Assembly (NCBI RefSeq): GCF_004346265.1
Contig: NZ_SMAP01000002.1
Span: forward strand, 248,001 to 312,000
From: Thermomonas haemolytica
GTDB lineage: Bacteria; Pseudomonadota; Gammaproteobacteria; Xanthomonadales; Xanthomonadaceae
Reading direction: 5' to 3'
Length of the DNA: 64,000 bases
Of the stretch, positions 26,645-35,038 are shown one piece after another (the stretch's first letter is position 1; the number at the start of each line of letters is the position of its first letter). The notes below the pieces were generated by a model, which searched no databases, was not told the origin of the DNA, and saw only the letters and a program-made list of their open reading frames with translations. The translations under genes were made by a program, and so were the position numbers.

Positions 26645-28795
26645 ATGAGCACGGCGAGGCTTGAAGCGGTGACCACGGACGCGAATCAGGACATCCCGAT
26701 GCAGCCGGCGTCGGTGGACATCTGGGACAAGAAGTACCGCCTGAAGACCAAGCAGGGGGTGCCGCTGGATGCCGACATCGACGGCACCTACAAGCGCGTC
26801 GCCAAGGCGCTGGCCGAGGCCGAGCCCACCGCCGAGCTGCAGCAGTACTGGCAGGACCGCTTCCTGTGGGCGCTGCGCCGCGGGGCCATTCCCGCCGGCC
26901 GCATCACGTCCAACGCCGGCGCGCAGGAGCACAAGCCCGCCACCTCGACGATCAACTGCACCGTCTCCGGCACGATCGAAGATTCGATGGACGGCATCCT
27001 GGAGAAGGTTCACGAAGCCGGCCTGACCCTGAAGGCCGGCTGCGGCATCGGCTACGAGTTCAGCACCCTGCGCCCGCGCGGCGCGTTCGTGGCCGGCGCC
27101 GGCGCCTACACCTCCGGCCCGATGTCCTTCATGGATATCTACGACAAGATGTGCTTCACCGTGTCCTCCGCCGGCGGCCGCCGCGGCGCGCAGATGGGCA
27201 CCTTCGACGTGTCGCACCCGGACGTGAAGGACTTCATCCGCGCCAAGCGCGAGGACGGCCGGCTGCGCCAGTTCAACCTGTCCCTGCTGATCACCGACGG
27301 CTTCATGCAGGCGGTTGAGAACGACGCCGACTGGCCGCTGGTGTTCCCGGTGAACATCAAGGAGAAGGGCGACGTCGACCTGGACGATCCGGCGCAGGTG
27401 GTCTGGCGCGAGTGGCCCACCCACCGCAACTACATCGTGCGCGACGACGGCCTGGTGGCCTGCAAGATCTACGGCCACATCCGCGCCCGCCACCTGTGGG
27501 ACATGATCATGGTCTCGACGTACGACTACGCCGAGCCGGGGTTCATCCTGATCGACAAGGTCAACGAGATGAACAACAACTGGTGGTGCGAGACCATCCG
27601 CGCCACCAACCCCTGCGGCGAGCAGCCGCTGCCGCCGTACGGGGCCTGCCTGCTGGGCTCGGTGAACCTGACCAAGTTCGTCAAGCACCCCTTCACCGAC
27701 CGCGCCGAGTTCGACTGGGAGGAATACAAGGAAGTCGTCCGCGTGTTCACCCGCATGCTGGACAACGTGGTGGAGGTCAACGGGCTTCCCTTGCAACAGC
27801 AAAGGGACGAGATCATGCGCAAGCGACGCCACGGCATGGGCTTTTTGGGCCTGGGCAGCACCATGACCATGCTGCGGATGAAGTACGGCAGCCAGGAATC
27901 GTGCGAGTTCACCGAGCGCATCGCCCGCGACATGGCGGTGGCCGGCTGGGAAACCGGCCTGGCGCTGGCGCGCGAGAAGGGCCCGGCCCCGATCATGGAC
28001 GAGGTGTTCACCGTCACCGCCGAGATGCTGCGCAAGCGCCCGGAGATGGCGCGCGACGGCTGGAAGATCGGCCAGGAGATCCAGGGCAAGACCCTGCATG
28101 CGCGCTACAGCCGCTACATGCAGAAGGTGGCCGAGGTCGCGCCCGAGCTGGTGGACGAGCTGGCCGAGGTCGGCGCGCGCTTCACCCATCACACCTCGAT
28201 CGCACCCACCGGCACGATTTCGCTGTCGCTGGCCAACAACGCCAGCAACGGCATCGAGCCCAGCTTCGCGCACCACTACAGCCGCAACGTCATCCGCGAG
28301 GGCAAGAAAACCAAGGAGAAGGTGGACGTGTTCTCCTTCGAGCTGCTGGCCTACCGCGCGCTGGTCAACCCGAAGGCCATGCCCTACGCCGAGGACCCGG
28401 CCGCCAAGCTGCCGGACTACTTCATCGCCGCCGACGACATCAGCCCGAAGGAGCACGTGGACGTGCAGGCCGCGGCGCAGAAGTGGGTGGATTCCTCCAT
28501 CTCCAAGACCGCGAACGTCCCCACGGACTACCCGTACGAGGACTTCAAGGACATCTACCGCTACGCCTACCAGCAGGGCCTGAAGGGCTGCACCACCTTC
28601 CGCTTCAACCCGGCCGCCTTCCAGGGCGTGCTGGTGAAGGAAGCCGACCTCGAGAACACCACCTACCGCTTCGAACTGGAGGACGGCAGCGTGGTCGAGG
28701 TGAAGGGCAACGAGCAGATCGAATACGACGGCGAGGTGCACACCGCCGCCAACCTGTTCGATGCCCTCAAGGAAGGCTATTACGGCAAGTTCTGA
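26645..28795 (+). CDS. nrdJa: Adenosylcobalamin-dependent ribonucleotide reductase, large part (NrdJa)
   Basis: Class II ribonucleotide reductase, which makes dNTPs with or without oxygen using coenzyme B12. The 716 residues cover the ten-stranded barrel. Active-site features are C105 (INCTVSG), the N322-P-C324-G-E326 motif with the thiyl cysteine, and TGTISLSLANNAS. The C-terminal redox cysteines of one-chain NrdJ proteins are missing; they sit in nrdJb, as in Pseudomonas NrdJa/NrdJb. AGGAGA at 26629-26634 supports the start. NrdR-like boxes control it. The cell therefore depends on B12 for this enzyme. Confidence 0.95.
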   Translation: MSTARLEAVTTDANQDIPMQPASVDIWDKKYRLKTKQGVPLDADIDGTYKRVAKALAEAEPTAELQQYWQDRFLWALRRGAIPAGRITSNAGAQEHKPATSTINCTVSGTIEDSMDGILEKVHEAGLTLKAGCGIGYEFSTLRPRGAFVAGAGAYTSGPMSFMDIYDKMCFTVSSAGGRRGAQMGTFDVSHPDVKDFIRAKREDGRLRQFNLSLLITDGFMQAVENDADWPLVFPVNIKEKGDVDLDDPAQVVWREWPTHRNYIVRDDGLVACKIYGHIRARHLWDMIMVSTYDYAEPGFILIDKVNEMNNNWWCETIRATNPCGEQPLPPYGACLLGSVNLTKFVKHPFTDRAEFDWEEYKEVVRVFTRMLDNVVEVNGLPLQQQRDEIMRKRRHGMGFLGLGSTMTMLRMKYGSQESCEFTERIARDMAVAGWETGLALAREKGPAPIMDEVFTVTAEMLRKRPEMARDGWKIGQEIQGKTLHARYSRYMQKVAEVAPELVDELAEVGARFTHHTSIAPTGTISLSLANNASNGIEPSFAHHYSRNVIREGKKTKEKVDVFSFELLAYRALVNPKAMPYAEDPAAKLPDYFIAADDISPKEHVDVQAAAQKWVDSSISKTANVPTDYPYEDFKDIYRYAYQQGLKGCTTFRFNPAAFQGVLVKEADLENTTYRFELEDGSVVEVKGNEQIEYDGEVHTAANLFDALKEGYYGKF

Positions 28796-28805
28796 GCGCG
28801 CCCGC

Positions 28806-28833
28806 GGCGGCGCGCGCGGAAGGCCGCGCCGCC
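28806..28833 (+). terminator. Hairpin between nrdJa and the H1-like gene
   Basis: A perfect 9-bp stem (GGCGGCGCG / CGCGCCGCC) with a 10-base loop starts 11 bases after the nrdJa stop. No T-run follows, so partial termination or mRNA protection is more likely than full termination. A TAGGAT box near 28860 could restart transcription. Confidence 0.4.
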
Positions 28834-28906
28834 TGCTGCACGCGCGCCGTTTCCGGGTATAGGATCGCGCTGCGGTACCCACCAACCACGCCCTTGAGGA
28901 GGGCCT

Positions 28907-29428
28907 ATGAGCAATGGAGATGGAGTGACGGCGACCCTGTCGGATGCCGTTGAAACTGCGAAAGAGAAGGTTGCGGAAGTCGGCGGCGCGATGGCCACCA
29001 CCGCCAGCGCCACCGTGGCGAAGGTGAAGAAGGCCGCGAAGTCGGCCGAGAAGAAGGTCAAGACCGAAGTGGCCAAGGCCAAGAAGGCGGTCGGCAAGAC
29101 CGTGGCCAAGGCCAAGAAGAAGCTCGAAGCCGCCAGCAAGGACGCCAAGAAGGAAGTGGCCGCGCTGAAGAAGAAGGTCGCCGCCAAGAAAGCCGCCACC
29201 AAGAAGGCGGTGAAGAAGGTCGCGGCCAAGAAGCCGGCGGCGAAGAAGGCCGCCAAGAAAGTGGTGAAGAAGGCGGCCGCCAAGAAGGCCGTGGCCAAGA
29301 AGGCGGTGAAGAAGGCCGTGAAGAAGGTCGCGGCCAAGAAAGCCGTCGCCAAGAAAGCCGTGGCCAAGAAGGCACCCGCCAGGAAGCCGGCGGCGAAGAA
29401 GGCCGCCAAGAAGGCCGCCCGCAAGTAA
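28907..29428 (+). CDS. Histone H1-like Lys/Ala-rich DNA-binding protein
   Basis: A 173-residue protein. Its first 40 residues are ordinary; the rest is built of KKA/AKK and AAKKAVKK repeats, like the C-terminal tail of eukaryotic H1 and bacterial Hc1/AlgP proteins. Such tails bind and condense DNA without sequence specificity. GAGGAGG stands just before the ATG. It lies between the two halves of the class II reductase, 111 bases after nrdJa and 78 before nrdJb, so co-expression with dNTP synthesis is likely. Repeat number is expected to vary between strains. Confidence 0.85.
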   Translation: MSNGDGVTATLSDAVETAKEKVAEVGGAMATTASATVAKVKKAAKSAEKKVKTEVAKAKKAVGKTVAKAKKKLEAASKDAKKEVAALKKKVAAKKAATKKAVKKVAAKKPAAKKAAKKVVKKAAAKKAVAKKAVKKAVKKVAAKKAVAKKAVAKKAPARKPAAKKAAKKAARK

Positions 29429-29506
29429 GCCGTTCCCTTTGCGCCCGCCCGGCCGTGCCGGGCGTGGCGCGCAACCCGCAACGCACAGACCGCCAGAGTC
29501 AGGACC

Positions 29507-30274
29507 ATGACCGTCAGGATCGAGAAGAAAATCAAGGGCTACGCCGTCGTCACCCCGGACGACAAGGCGAAGGAGAGCGCCAAGGCCGCGGAAGTCGCCG
29601 CGCCAGCCGCCCCCGAGGACAACGTGATCCAGATGCACGAGCGCATCGAGCGCCCGGAAGTCCTGATCGGCAGCACCTACAAGATCAAGTCGCCGCTGGT
29701 GGAACACGCCATGTACGTGACCATCAACGACATCGTGCTCAACGCCGGCACCGAGCACGAACACCGCCGCCCGTTCGAGATCTTCATCAACAGCAAGTCG
29801 ATGGAGCATTTCCAGTGGATCGTGGCGCTCACCCGCATCATGTCCGCCGTGTTCCGCAAGGGCGGCGACGTCACCTTCATCGTCGACGAGATGAAGGCCG
29901 TGTTCGACCCGCGCGGCGGCTACTTCAAGGCCGGCGGCGTGTACATGCCGTCGCTGGTGGCCGAACTCGGCAGCATCGTCGAGGACCACCTGAAGTCCAT
30001 CGGCCTGCTGCACGACCCGGAGATGAGCGAGCACCAGCGCGCGCTGATCGCCGAGAAGCGCAAGCAGTTCGAAGAGCGCTCAAAAAAAAACGCTGAACCC
30101 GCCGCGCCCGGCCTGAGCAGCACCGCCGGCCACCCCGAGGACATCGCCGTCACCGGCGAAGGCGCCAGCTTCCCGCCGTCCGCGACCATGTGCCACAAGT
30201 GCAACACCAAGGCCCTGGTGCTGATGGACGGATGCGCGACTTGTTTGAATTGCGGGTATAGCAAGTGCGGGTGA
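29507..30274 (+). CDS. nrdJb: Class II ribonucleotide reductase C-terminal subunit (NrdJb)
   Basis: Second chain of the split reductase, 255 residues. Residues about 45-185 form the TSCPD domain (RPEVLIGSTYKIKSPL, FEIFINSKS). A linker follows, then a Cys-rich end with C229, C232, C243, C246, C249 and C254 (CHKC, CATCLNC, YSKC). These supply a zinc knuckle and the redox pair that re-reduces NrdJa. The linker contains nine consecutive A (30082-30090, codons for S192-K-K-N) in a strongly GC-rich gene. Loss or gain of one A would end the protein before the cysteines. Confidence 0.93.
   Translation: MTVRIEKKIKGYAVVTPDDKAKESAKAAEVAAPAAPEDNVIQMHERIERPEVLIGSTYKIKSPLVEHAMYVTINDIVLNAGTEHEHRRPFEIFINSKSMEHFQWIVALTRIMSAVFRKGGDVTFIVDEMKAVFDPRGGYFKAGGVYMPSLVAELGSIVEDHLKSIGLLHDPEMSEHQRALIAEKRKQFEERSKKNAEPAAPGLSSTAGHPEDIAVTGEGASFPPSATMCHKCNTKALVLMDGCATCLNCGYSKCG
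30082..30090 (+). other. A9 homopolymer, candidate slippage site in nrdJb
   Basis: Nine A in a row encode part of TCA-AAA-AAA-AAC. Reading one base fewer gives eight further codons (from ACG) and then TGA; one base more gives CGC and then TGA. Either change removes all six C-terminal cysteines. The codons used are unlike the AAG/AGC preference of neighbours. Confidence 0.5.
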
Positions 30275-30302
30275 GGTAATGATTGATCGGGGGGAGGACG
30301 TA

Positions 30303-31964
30303 GTGGTTACGCCCGCTGAAAGTCGTCTGGTTAGTGCGACTTGGGGAGCTCTGGCCGCTTCTTCGCCCGACCCCATATCGTTGGCCAGGGAAAAAATACT
30401 GCGATGGGTTGCAAGCAGATCTGATGAGGCGCTGCCATCGAATGCATATTCCGGTGCATCTTTCTCGCTTGCATTAGGGCATTGCGACGTAATCTCAGGT
30501 AACGGGCTTTGGGCGCTTCGGTTCGATACGGCGGATGAAGAGCTTAGAGACGAGGCTGGAATTGAGCGTCGTTGGCGTACCGAGGCGGTAATTGCTGAGA
30601 TAAAAGAGAAGGCAATTTTCACGGTGCGCTTGTCTGTGGTGACGGCGATACCGGGGGTGCCATTTTTCCGATCCTCGCCAAGCTTAGTGCGCGAACTCGC
30701 TGAGGCGCCAGGGCTAATCTTCGATGGTCTGCTTAATCCGCAGGAGCTAAGTCGCAATGCGGCGCTTTTGTTCCAGTTCTTATCGAGGAAAGACAGGCTT
30801 CCTGTACTTGCTGTAGCTGACAATGAAGATGGTTCTGAATCTTTTTATGTCCAGGCGATAAGTAAATCCGTCTGCGGCTTCGCTCATGTGGTTCGAATTC
30901 CAAACCAAACAGCTTGGGATATTACTAAAGCATTTGGCCGTAAATGGTCCGTCTTTAATGGCGCGTTGCGTCTCTTTATGCCAGGTGTTTCCCTGGAGCT
31001 GGGCAATTACAGGGATCATCCTATATGGCTAAAACAATCGCTTCCGGCGGATCGCGAGGGGGTGCGTGCTTTTACAAGGCGGCTTCTTGATCGGTTGCTT
31101 ACTAGTTCTGTTTCGCGAACAGATTTGGATGAGTTGGCTCCAAGCTTTAACTCAATCAACTCACATCTACGGGCGCTTCAACTTGCGGATGCCTCGACTG
31201 TTGCAAGGAAGGCGCAGGCCGAGGTTGCAGCTGCGAAAACATCCGAAGATAGAGTTGCTGCGCAGCATCGACAAATCGACGCGATGCGGGTGGAGGCAGA
31301 TAGCTTGCGTGCTCAAGTTGCATCTATCGATGCGAAATTGCTGGAGGCAATTCAAGATAGAGATATGGCATACGAGTTTAACCGGGAGCTCGAACAAGAA
31401 ATTGATCGACTAAAAGCTCAGATTTTTGGTATCTCCGCACGAAATCGATCGCTGGAAGCGCAGCTGGCAGAATATGGTGAGGCTCGTGTAGCGGTGGAGC
31501 CATTAGTGTCGTTTGAGGATTTGGAAGATTGGTCGGAACGGCATTTCGCGGGTCGGTTGGTGATCCTGCCGAAAGCGGCGCGAGCGGCAAAGAAGGCTGT
31601 ATATGAGGATGTGGATCACATTTCTAGCTGTCTAACTCTACTCGCCTCCCACTATGTTGATATGCGCAGGGGTCGTGATTCTGCAGCTGAATCATTTAGG
31701 AATGAATGCGAGCGTTTGAGGGTAGAAGTTTCTGATGTTGGGGAAGCGCTTCAGAATCATCGCTACAGGCAGCAGTTCCTTGCGCCCTATCAACGAGGAA
31801 GCATCGAGCTAGATCTGCATTTGGCTCCTGCCCCGGGTACATCTGAAAGGGGTAGCTGGGATCCTAAGAGGACTTATCGGATTTATTTTGCTTGGGATTC
31901 TGAGCAGGAAGTTGTTGTTATTGGTAGCTTGCCTGGTCATCTGACGACGAGTTTGACTCACTAA
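30303..31964 (+). CDS. Uncharacterised coiled-coil protein of an AT-rich island
   Basis: I do not recognise a characterised protein. From the GTG at 30303, which has GGGGAGG 5 bases upstream, it has 553 residues; an ATG at 30279 in the same frame lacks good spacing. About residues 1-250 form a globular alpha/beta domain. Residues 285-390 are a long coiled coil (heptads around EADSLRAQVASIDAKLLEAI). A linker-like middle contains DLEDWSERHFAGRLVILPKAAR. A compact beta-rich end reads TYRIYFAWDSEQEVVVIGSL then PGHL, which recalls RelE/ParE-like folds in conflict-system proteins. Base composition and codons (TTA, AAA, GAT, ATA) differ sharply from neighbours, so recent transfer is likely. A defence role is only inferred. 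Confidence 0.8.
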   Translation: MVTPAESRLVSATWGALAASSPDPISLAREKILRWVASRSDEALPSNAYSGASFSLALGHCDVISGNGLWALRFDTADEELRDEAGIERRWRTEAVIAEIKEKAIFTVRLSVVTAIPGVPFFRSSPSLVRELAEAPGLIFDGLLNPQELSRNAALLFQFLSRKDRLPVLAVADNEDGSESFYVQAISKSVCGFAHVVRIPNQTAWDITKAFGRKWSVFNGALRLFMPGVSLELGNYRDHPIWLKQSLPADREGVRAFTRRLLDRLLTSSVSRTDLDELAPSFNSINSHLRALQLADASTVARKAQAEVAAAKTSEDRVAAQHRQIDAMRVEADSLRAQVASIDAKLLEAIQDRDMAYEFNRELEQEIDRLKAQIFGISARNRSLEAQLAEYGEARVAVEPLVSFEDLEDWSERHFAGRLVILPKAARAAKKAVYEDVDHISSCLTLLASHYVDMRRGRDSAAESFRNECERLRVEVSDVGEALQNHRYRQQFLAPYQRGSIELDLHLAPAPGTSERGSWDPKRTYRIYFAWDSEQEVVVIGSLPGHLTTSLTH

Positions 31965-32062
31965 CGAGCAAAACAGAGGGGAAACAAGGAACCAAAACGG
32001 TGTCAGGTTCACTTTTCCGATCCTTTTCCCCGCTTCAGGACTAAGCTGCTTTAGTCGCGGGT
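31965..32062. mobile_element. Island end with transposon-like remnant
   Basis: Between the AT-rich gene and the esterase the sequence GGTGTCAGGTTCACTTTTCC (31999-32018) appears. It resembles stretches I associate with REP-type tyrosine transposase loci in related genomes. A hairpin GACTAA-GCTGCT-TTAGTC (32039-32056) follows, after which composition returns to normal. No transposase gene is present, so this may be a remnant or an insertion scar. Confidence 0.35.
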
Positions 32063-32078
32063 AGCGGAGGTGGGCGGG

Positions 32079-33116
32079 ATGAGGCACCAAGTCGGATGGG
32101 GTCTGGGCCTTCTGCTACTTGCCCTGGCTGGCGTTGCCGCCGTGGACGCGCAGGCGCGGGTGGTGGTGGAGACGCTGCACTCCACGGCGCTGCGCGGCAA
32201 TGCGATCGGGGATTCGCCGGACCGTGCGATCACGGTCTATCTGCCGCCCAGCTACGACACGCAGGTCGCCCGGCGCTATCCGGTGGTGTACCTGCTGCAC
32301 GGGGCCACGTCCGAGCCCGGCGAGTGGTTCGACGGCAGCTACCAGGGCATGGACCTCGGCGCGGCGCTGGACCGCATGGCCGGCCCCGGCGAGTTCATCG
32401 TGGTGATGCCGGCGGCGAACAATCGCTACGGCGGTTCGTTCTACGTCAACTCCGCCCGCTTCGGCCGCTGGGAGGACTTCGTGGCGAAGGAGCTGGTGGC
32501 GTTCGTCGATGCTCGCTTCCGCACGCAGCCGGAGCGGCGCGCGCGCGGGCTGGCGGGGCAGTCGATGGGCGGATTCGGCGCCCTGTACCTGGCCGGCCGG
32601 CATCCCGACACGTTCGCCTATGTGTATGCCGTGAGCCCCTGTTGCCTGGGTTTCGTCGGCGACCTGGCGCAGGCGGGCGCGCGCTGGCGGCAGCCCCTCG
32701 GCGGCTGGCTGCGCGCGATGGCGATGGCCTTCGCTGCCCCGGGCAACACCGCCCCGGAGGCGGAGCCGCCGCTGCCGTTCACGGCCACGCCCGACGGTGG
32801 TGTTGAGCGGCACGTGGCCGTCGAGGCAACGTGGAAGCGCTACATGCCGCTATATCGGCTCGAGCGCGATCCGGCCGGCTATCGCCGCCTGTGCGGGATC
32901 GCCTTCGACGCCGGGCTGCAGGACCAGATCACCAGCGTGACGGCCGGCGCGCGCGCGTTTTCGCAGGCGCTGGATCGGCACCGCATCGCGCATGCCTTCG
33001 CCACCTACGACGGCACCCACACCGACCACACCCGCGAACGCTTCGAGACCGCGATGCTGCCCTTCTTCGCGCACGCCTTTGCTTCGGCCGCCGCGCCGAA
33101 GGCGTGTGCGCGGTAG
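32079..33116 (+). CDS. Secreted alpha/beta-hydrolase esterase (esterase D-like)
   Basis: A 345-residue putative esterase with a Sec signal (residues 5-25, cleaved near VDAQA). The nucleophile is S162 in GLAGQSMGGFG, a G-x-S-x-G elbow, with YLLHGATSEPGEWFDG providing the oxyanion loop. An Asp in AFDAGLQDQ and a His in THTDHTRER can complete the triad. The architecture is that of the esterase D/S-formylglutathione hydrolase family, but the signal places it in the periplasm or outside. GGAGG at 32066-32070 sets the ATG at 32079. Confidence 0.85.
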   Translation: MRHQVGWGLGLLLLALAGVAAVDAQARVVVETLHSTALRGNAIGDSPDRAITVYLPPSYDTQVARRYPVVYLLHGATSEPGEWFDGSYQGMDLGAALDRMAGPGEFIVVMPAANNRYGGSFYVNSARFGRWEDFVAKELVAFVDARFRTQPERRARGLAGQSMGGFGALYLAGRHPDTFAYVYAVSPCCLGFVGDLAQAGARWRQPLGGWLRAMAMAFAAPGNTAPEAEPPLPFTATPDGGVERHVAVEATWKRYMPLYRLERDPAGYRRLCGIAFDAGLQDQITSVTAGARAFSQALDRHRIAHAFATYDGTHTDHTRERFETAMLPFFAHAFASAAAPKACAR

Positions 33117-33235
33117 GCAGGCATCGCGACACCGATCATCCGATGGCAGGCGCGGCGACGCGCCCTTGCCGGCAACCTGTCGATCCGCGCCCTGCCGGAT
33201 CGTCGCAGTGGGACAACCCTTCCGGAGGACGCTCC

Positions 33236-33607
33236 ATGAAATACCTCGGCCTTGCCTACTTCACCCCCGAACGCTTCGCCGCGCTTCCGCCCGACGCCGT
33301 GAAGGCGTTGGTCAGCCAATGCCCGCCGCTGGACCAGGCGATGCGCGCCACCGGCAAGGTGCGGTTGTCCGCATCGCTGGGCGACCTGGACACCTGGGCC
33401 ACGCTGCGCCCGCGCGCCGGCAAGACGCACGTCAGCGACGGCCCCTACGCGGAGGCCAAGGAGGTGGTGGGCGGCCTGTTCATCATCGAAGCCGACAGTC
33501 GCGACGAGGCACTGCGCCTGGCCGCCATGCACCCGGCCGCGCAGATCGGCGAGGAGGGCGGCTGGGCGGTGGAGCTGATCCCGCTGGAGTTCTACCTGGA
33601 GGGGTGA
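33236..33607 (+). CDS. YCII-related (DGPF) domain protein
   Basis: A 123-residue protein of the YciI/DGPF family (alpha/beta ferredoxin-like). The family name motif appears as VSDGPYAEAKEVVGGLFIIEA, followed by the strand ending WAVELIPLEF. GGAGGA stands 7 bases before the ATG. Members are often found beside ECF sigma factors, but none is here. Its catalytic role is unknown. Confidence 0.85.
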   Translation: MKYLGLAYFTPERFAALPPDAVKALVSQCPPLDQAMRATGKVRLSASLGDLDTWATLRPRAGKTHVSDGPYAEAKEVVGGLFIIEADSRDEALRLAAMHPAAQIGEEGGWAVELIPLEFYLEG

Positions 33608-33698
33608 CGCCGGCTGGCGTGGGTGAGCCCCGCACGCATTCACCGCGCCACCACGCGCGGGGCGCGAGGATGCACGCATCCCCCGCCGGAGTTTGCCC

Positions 33699-34241
33699 AT
33701 GCTGCGTCCCCTCGCATTCGCACTCGCGCTTGCCGCCGCCACGGCCACGGCGCAGGAACCGCCGCTGCCGAACGCGCCGGTGCCGGCGCTGGACCTGCAG
33801 CGCTACGCCGGCAGCTGGCACGAGATCGCGCACCTGCCGATGTTCTTCCAGCGCCAGTGCGTGGCCGATATCAGCGCCACCTACAGCCTGCGCGCGGACG
33901 GACTGGTGGGCGTGCGCAACGCCTGCCGCACCCGCGACGGGAGCTTCGACGTGTCCGATGGCGTGGCGCGCCGGGTGCCGGGCCAGCCGGGTGCGCTGCA
34001 GGTGCGCTTCGCGCCGGATTGGTTGGCGTGGCTGCCGTTCACCTGGGCCGATTACTGGGTGGTCGAGCTCGATCCCGACTACCGCTGGGCGGTGGTCGGC
34101 AGTCCATCGCGCAAGTACCTGTGGGTGCTCTCGCGCACGCCGGCGATGCCGCGCGCGGAGTTCGAGGCGATCCGCGAGCGCGCCGCCCGCCGCGGCTATC
34201 CGGTGCAGCGGCTGGTGCTGCCGCAGGGCACGCTGGAGTGA
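33699..34241 (+). CDS. Lipocalin (Blc-like), exported
   Basis: A 180-residue lipocalin that should bind lipids or other hydrophobic molecules, perhaps for envelope repair. It has a Sec signal ending in TATAQE rather than a lipobox, so unlike E. coli Blc it is probably soluble in the periplasm. The lipocalin box is Y-A-G-S-W-H-E-I near residue 32, and the DYWVVELDPDYRWAVVG strands are typical. GGAG at 33688-33691 sets the ATG at 33699. The next small gene overlaps or follows within a few bases. Confidence 0.88.
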   Translation: MLRPLAFALALAAATATAQEPPLPNAPVPALDLQRYAGSWHEIAHLPMFFQRQCVADISATYSLRADGLVGVRNACRTRDGSFDVSDGVARRVPGQPGALQVRFAPDWLAWLPFTWADYWVVELDPDYRWAVVGSPSRKYLWVLSRTPAMPRAEFEAIRERAARRGYPVQRLVLPQGTLE

Positions 34242-34246
34242 GCGCG

Positions 34247-34435
34247 ATGCTGGACGCGCGCGACGTCGCCTGCCCGTACTGCGGCGAGACCATCACCCTG
34301 ATGCTGGATGCCAGCGCCGGCGCGCAGCACTACATCGAGGACTGCGCGGTGTGCTGCCGCCCGATCACGGTGGTGGTGGAGGTGGAGGACGACGGCGCGC
34401 TCGCGCTGGCGGTGTATTCGCAGGACGAGGCCTGA
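34247..34435 (+). CDS. CPXCG-motif Cys-rich small protein
   Basis: A 62-residue protein with two cysteine pairs, CPYCG and CAVCCRP, expected to bind zinc. It belongs to the family named after the CPXCG motif, whose role is unknown. The ATG at 34247 is 6 bases after the lipocalin stop; a GTG at 34238 overlapping that stop would add three residues. The rest is acidic and beta-prone (ITVVVEVEDDGAL). It is probably co-transcribed with the lipocalin gene. Confidence 0.8.
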   Translation: MLDARDVACPYCGETITLMLDASAGAQHYIEDCAVCCRPITVVVEVEDDGALALAVYSQDEA

Positions 34436-34483
34436 CGCGGGCGGCCACAGCCGCCCGCGGATGACGCGCGAACGATCAGGCGG

Positions 34484-35038
34484 TCACTGCGGCAGCAGCA
34501 CGCCGTCGATCACGTGCACGATGCCGTTGCGCTGGCGCAGGTCGGCCGCGACCACCTTGGCGGTGCCGCCCTTGGCATCGGTCAGGATGATGCCGCCCAT
34601 GCCGTCCGAGGTGGCGGTGAGGGTGCCGCCCTGCACGGTGGTCAACGTGGCGCGGCCGCCACCGGCGGCGATCTGCTTGGCGAGGCTGGCGGCATCCACG
34701 TTGCCGGCAACCACGTGGTAGGTCAGCACGCCGGTCAGCGCGTCCTTGGCCTGCGGCTGCAGCAGGCCGTCCACGGTGCCGGCCGGCAGCTTGGCGAAGG
34801 CGTCATTGGTGGGCGCGAACACCGTGAACGGGCCTGCGCCCTGCAGCGTGCCGACCAGGTCGGCCGCCTTCACCGCGGCCACCAGCGTGCTCAGGCTGGG
34901 GGTGGCCACGGCGGCCGCCACGATGTCCGGCTGGGCGTGGTCGGCCTTGGTGGCGGCGGGCGAAGCGGCCAGCGCGGGCTGGGCGCACAGGGCGATGGCG
35001 AGGGCGCTGGCGACGGCGTAAGGCAGGGTCGGCTTCAT
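34484..35038 (-). CDS. Secreted fasciclin (FAS1) domain protein
   Basis: A 184-residue exported protein made of a signal peptide (cleaved after PALA) and one FAS1 domain. The two conserved FAS1 blocks are seen: FTVFAPTNDAFAKLPAG (H1) and the terminal NGIVHVIDGVLLP (H2), with the YH motif in LTYHVVAG. Bacterial FAS1 proteins act in adhesion and surface binding. The gene stands alone and diverges from the next secreted protein. Confidence 0.9.
   Translation of the reverse strand: MKPTLPYAVASALAIALCAQPALAASPAATKADHAQPDIVAAAVATPSLSTLVAAVKAADLVGTLQGAGPFTVFAPTNDAFAKLPAGTVDGLLQPQAKDALTGVLTYHVVAGNVDAASLAKQIAAGGGRATLTTVQGGTLTATSDGMGGIILTDAKGGTAKVVAADLRQRNGIVHVIDGVLLPQ

Noticed and set aside
29058-29428. 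CRISPR-like or satellite repeat in the AAGAAGGCC-rich stretch
   Set aside because: The repetition follows codons for Lys/Ala in the H1-like protein, with no spacers and an intact reading frame.
26249-30034. Very long minus-strand open frame (1261 codons) opposite nrdJa, the H1-like gene and nrdJb, with Leu/Gly/His-rich repeats
   Set aside because: It arises from the codon bias of GC-rich genes and from the antisense of Lys/Ala repeats. The plus-strand proteins have recognised families and ribosome sites.
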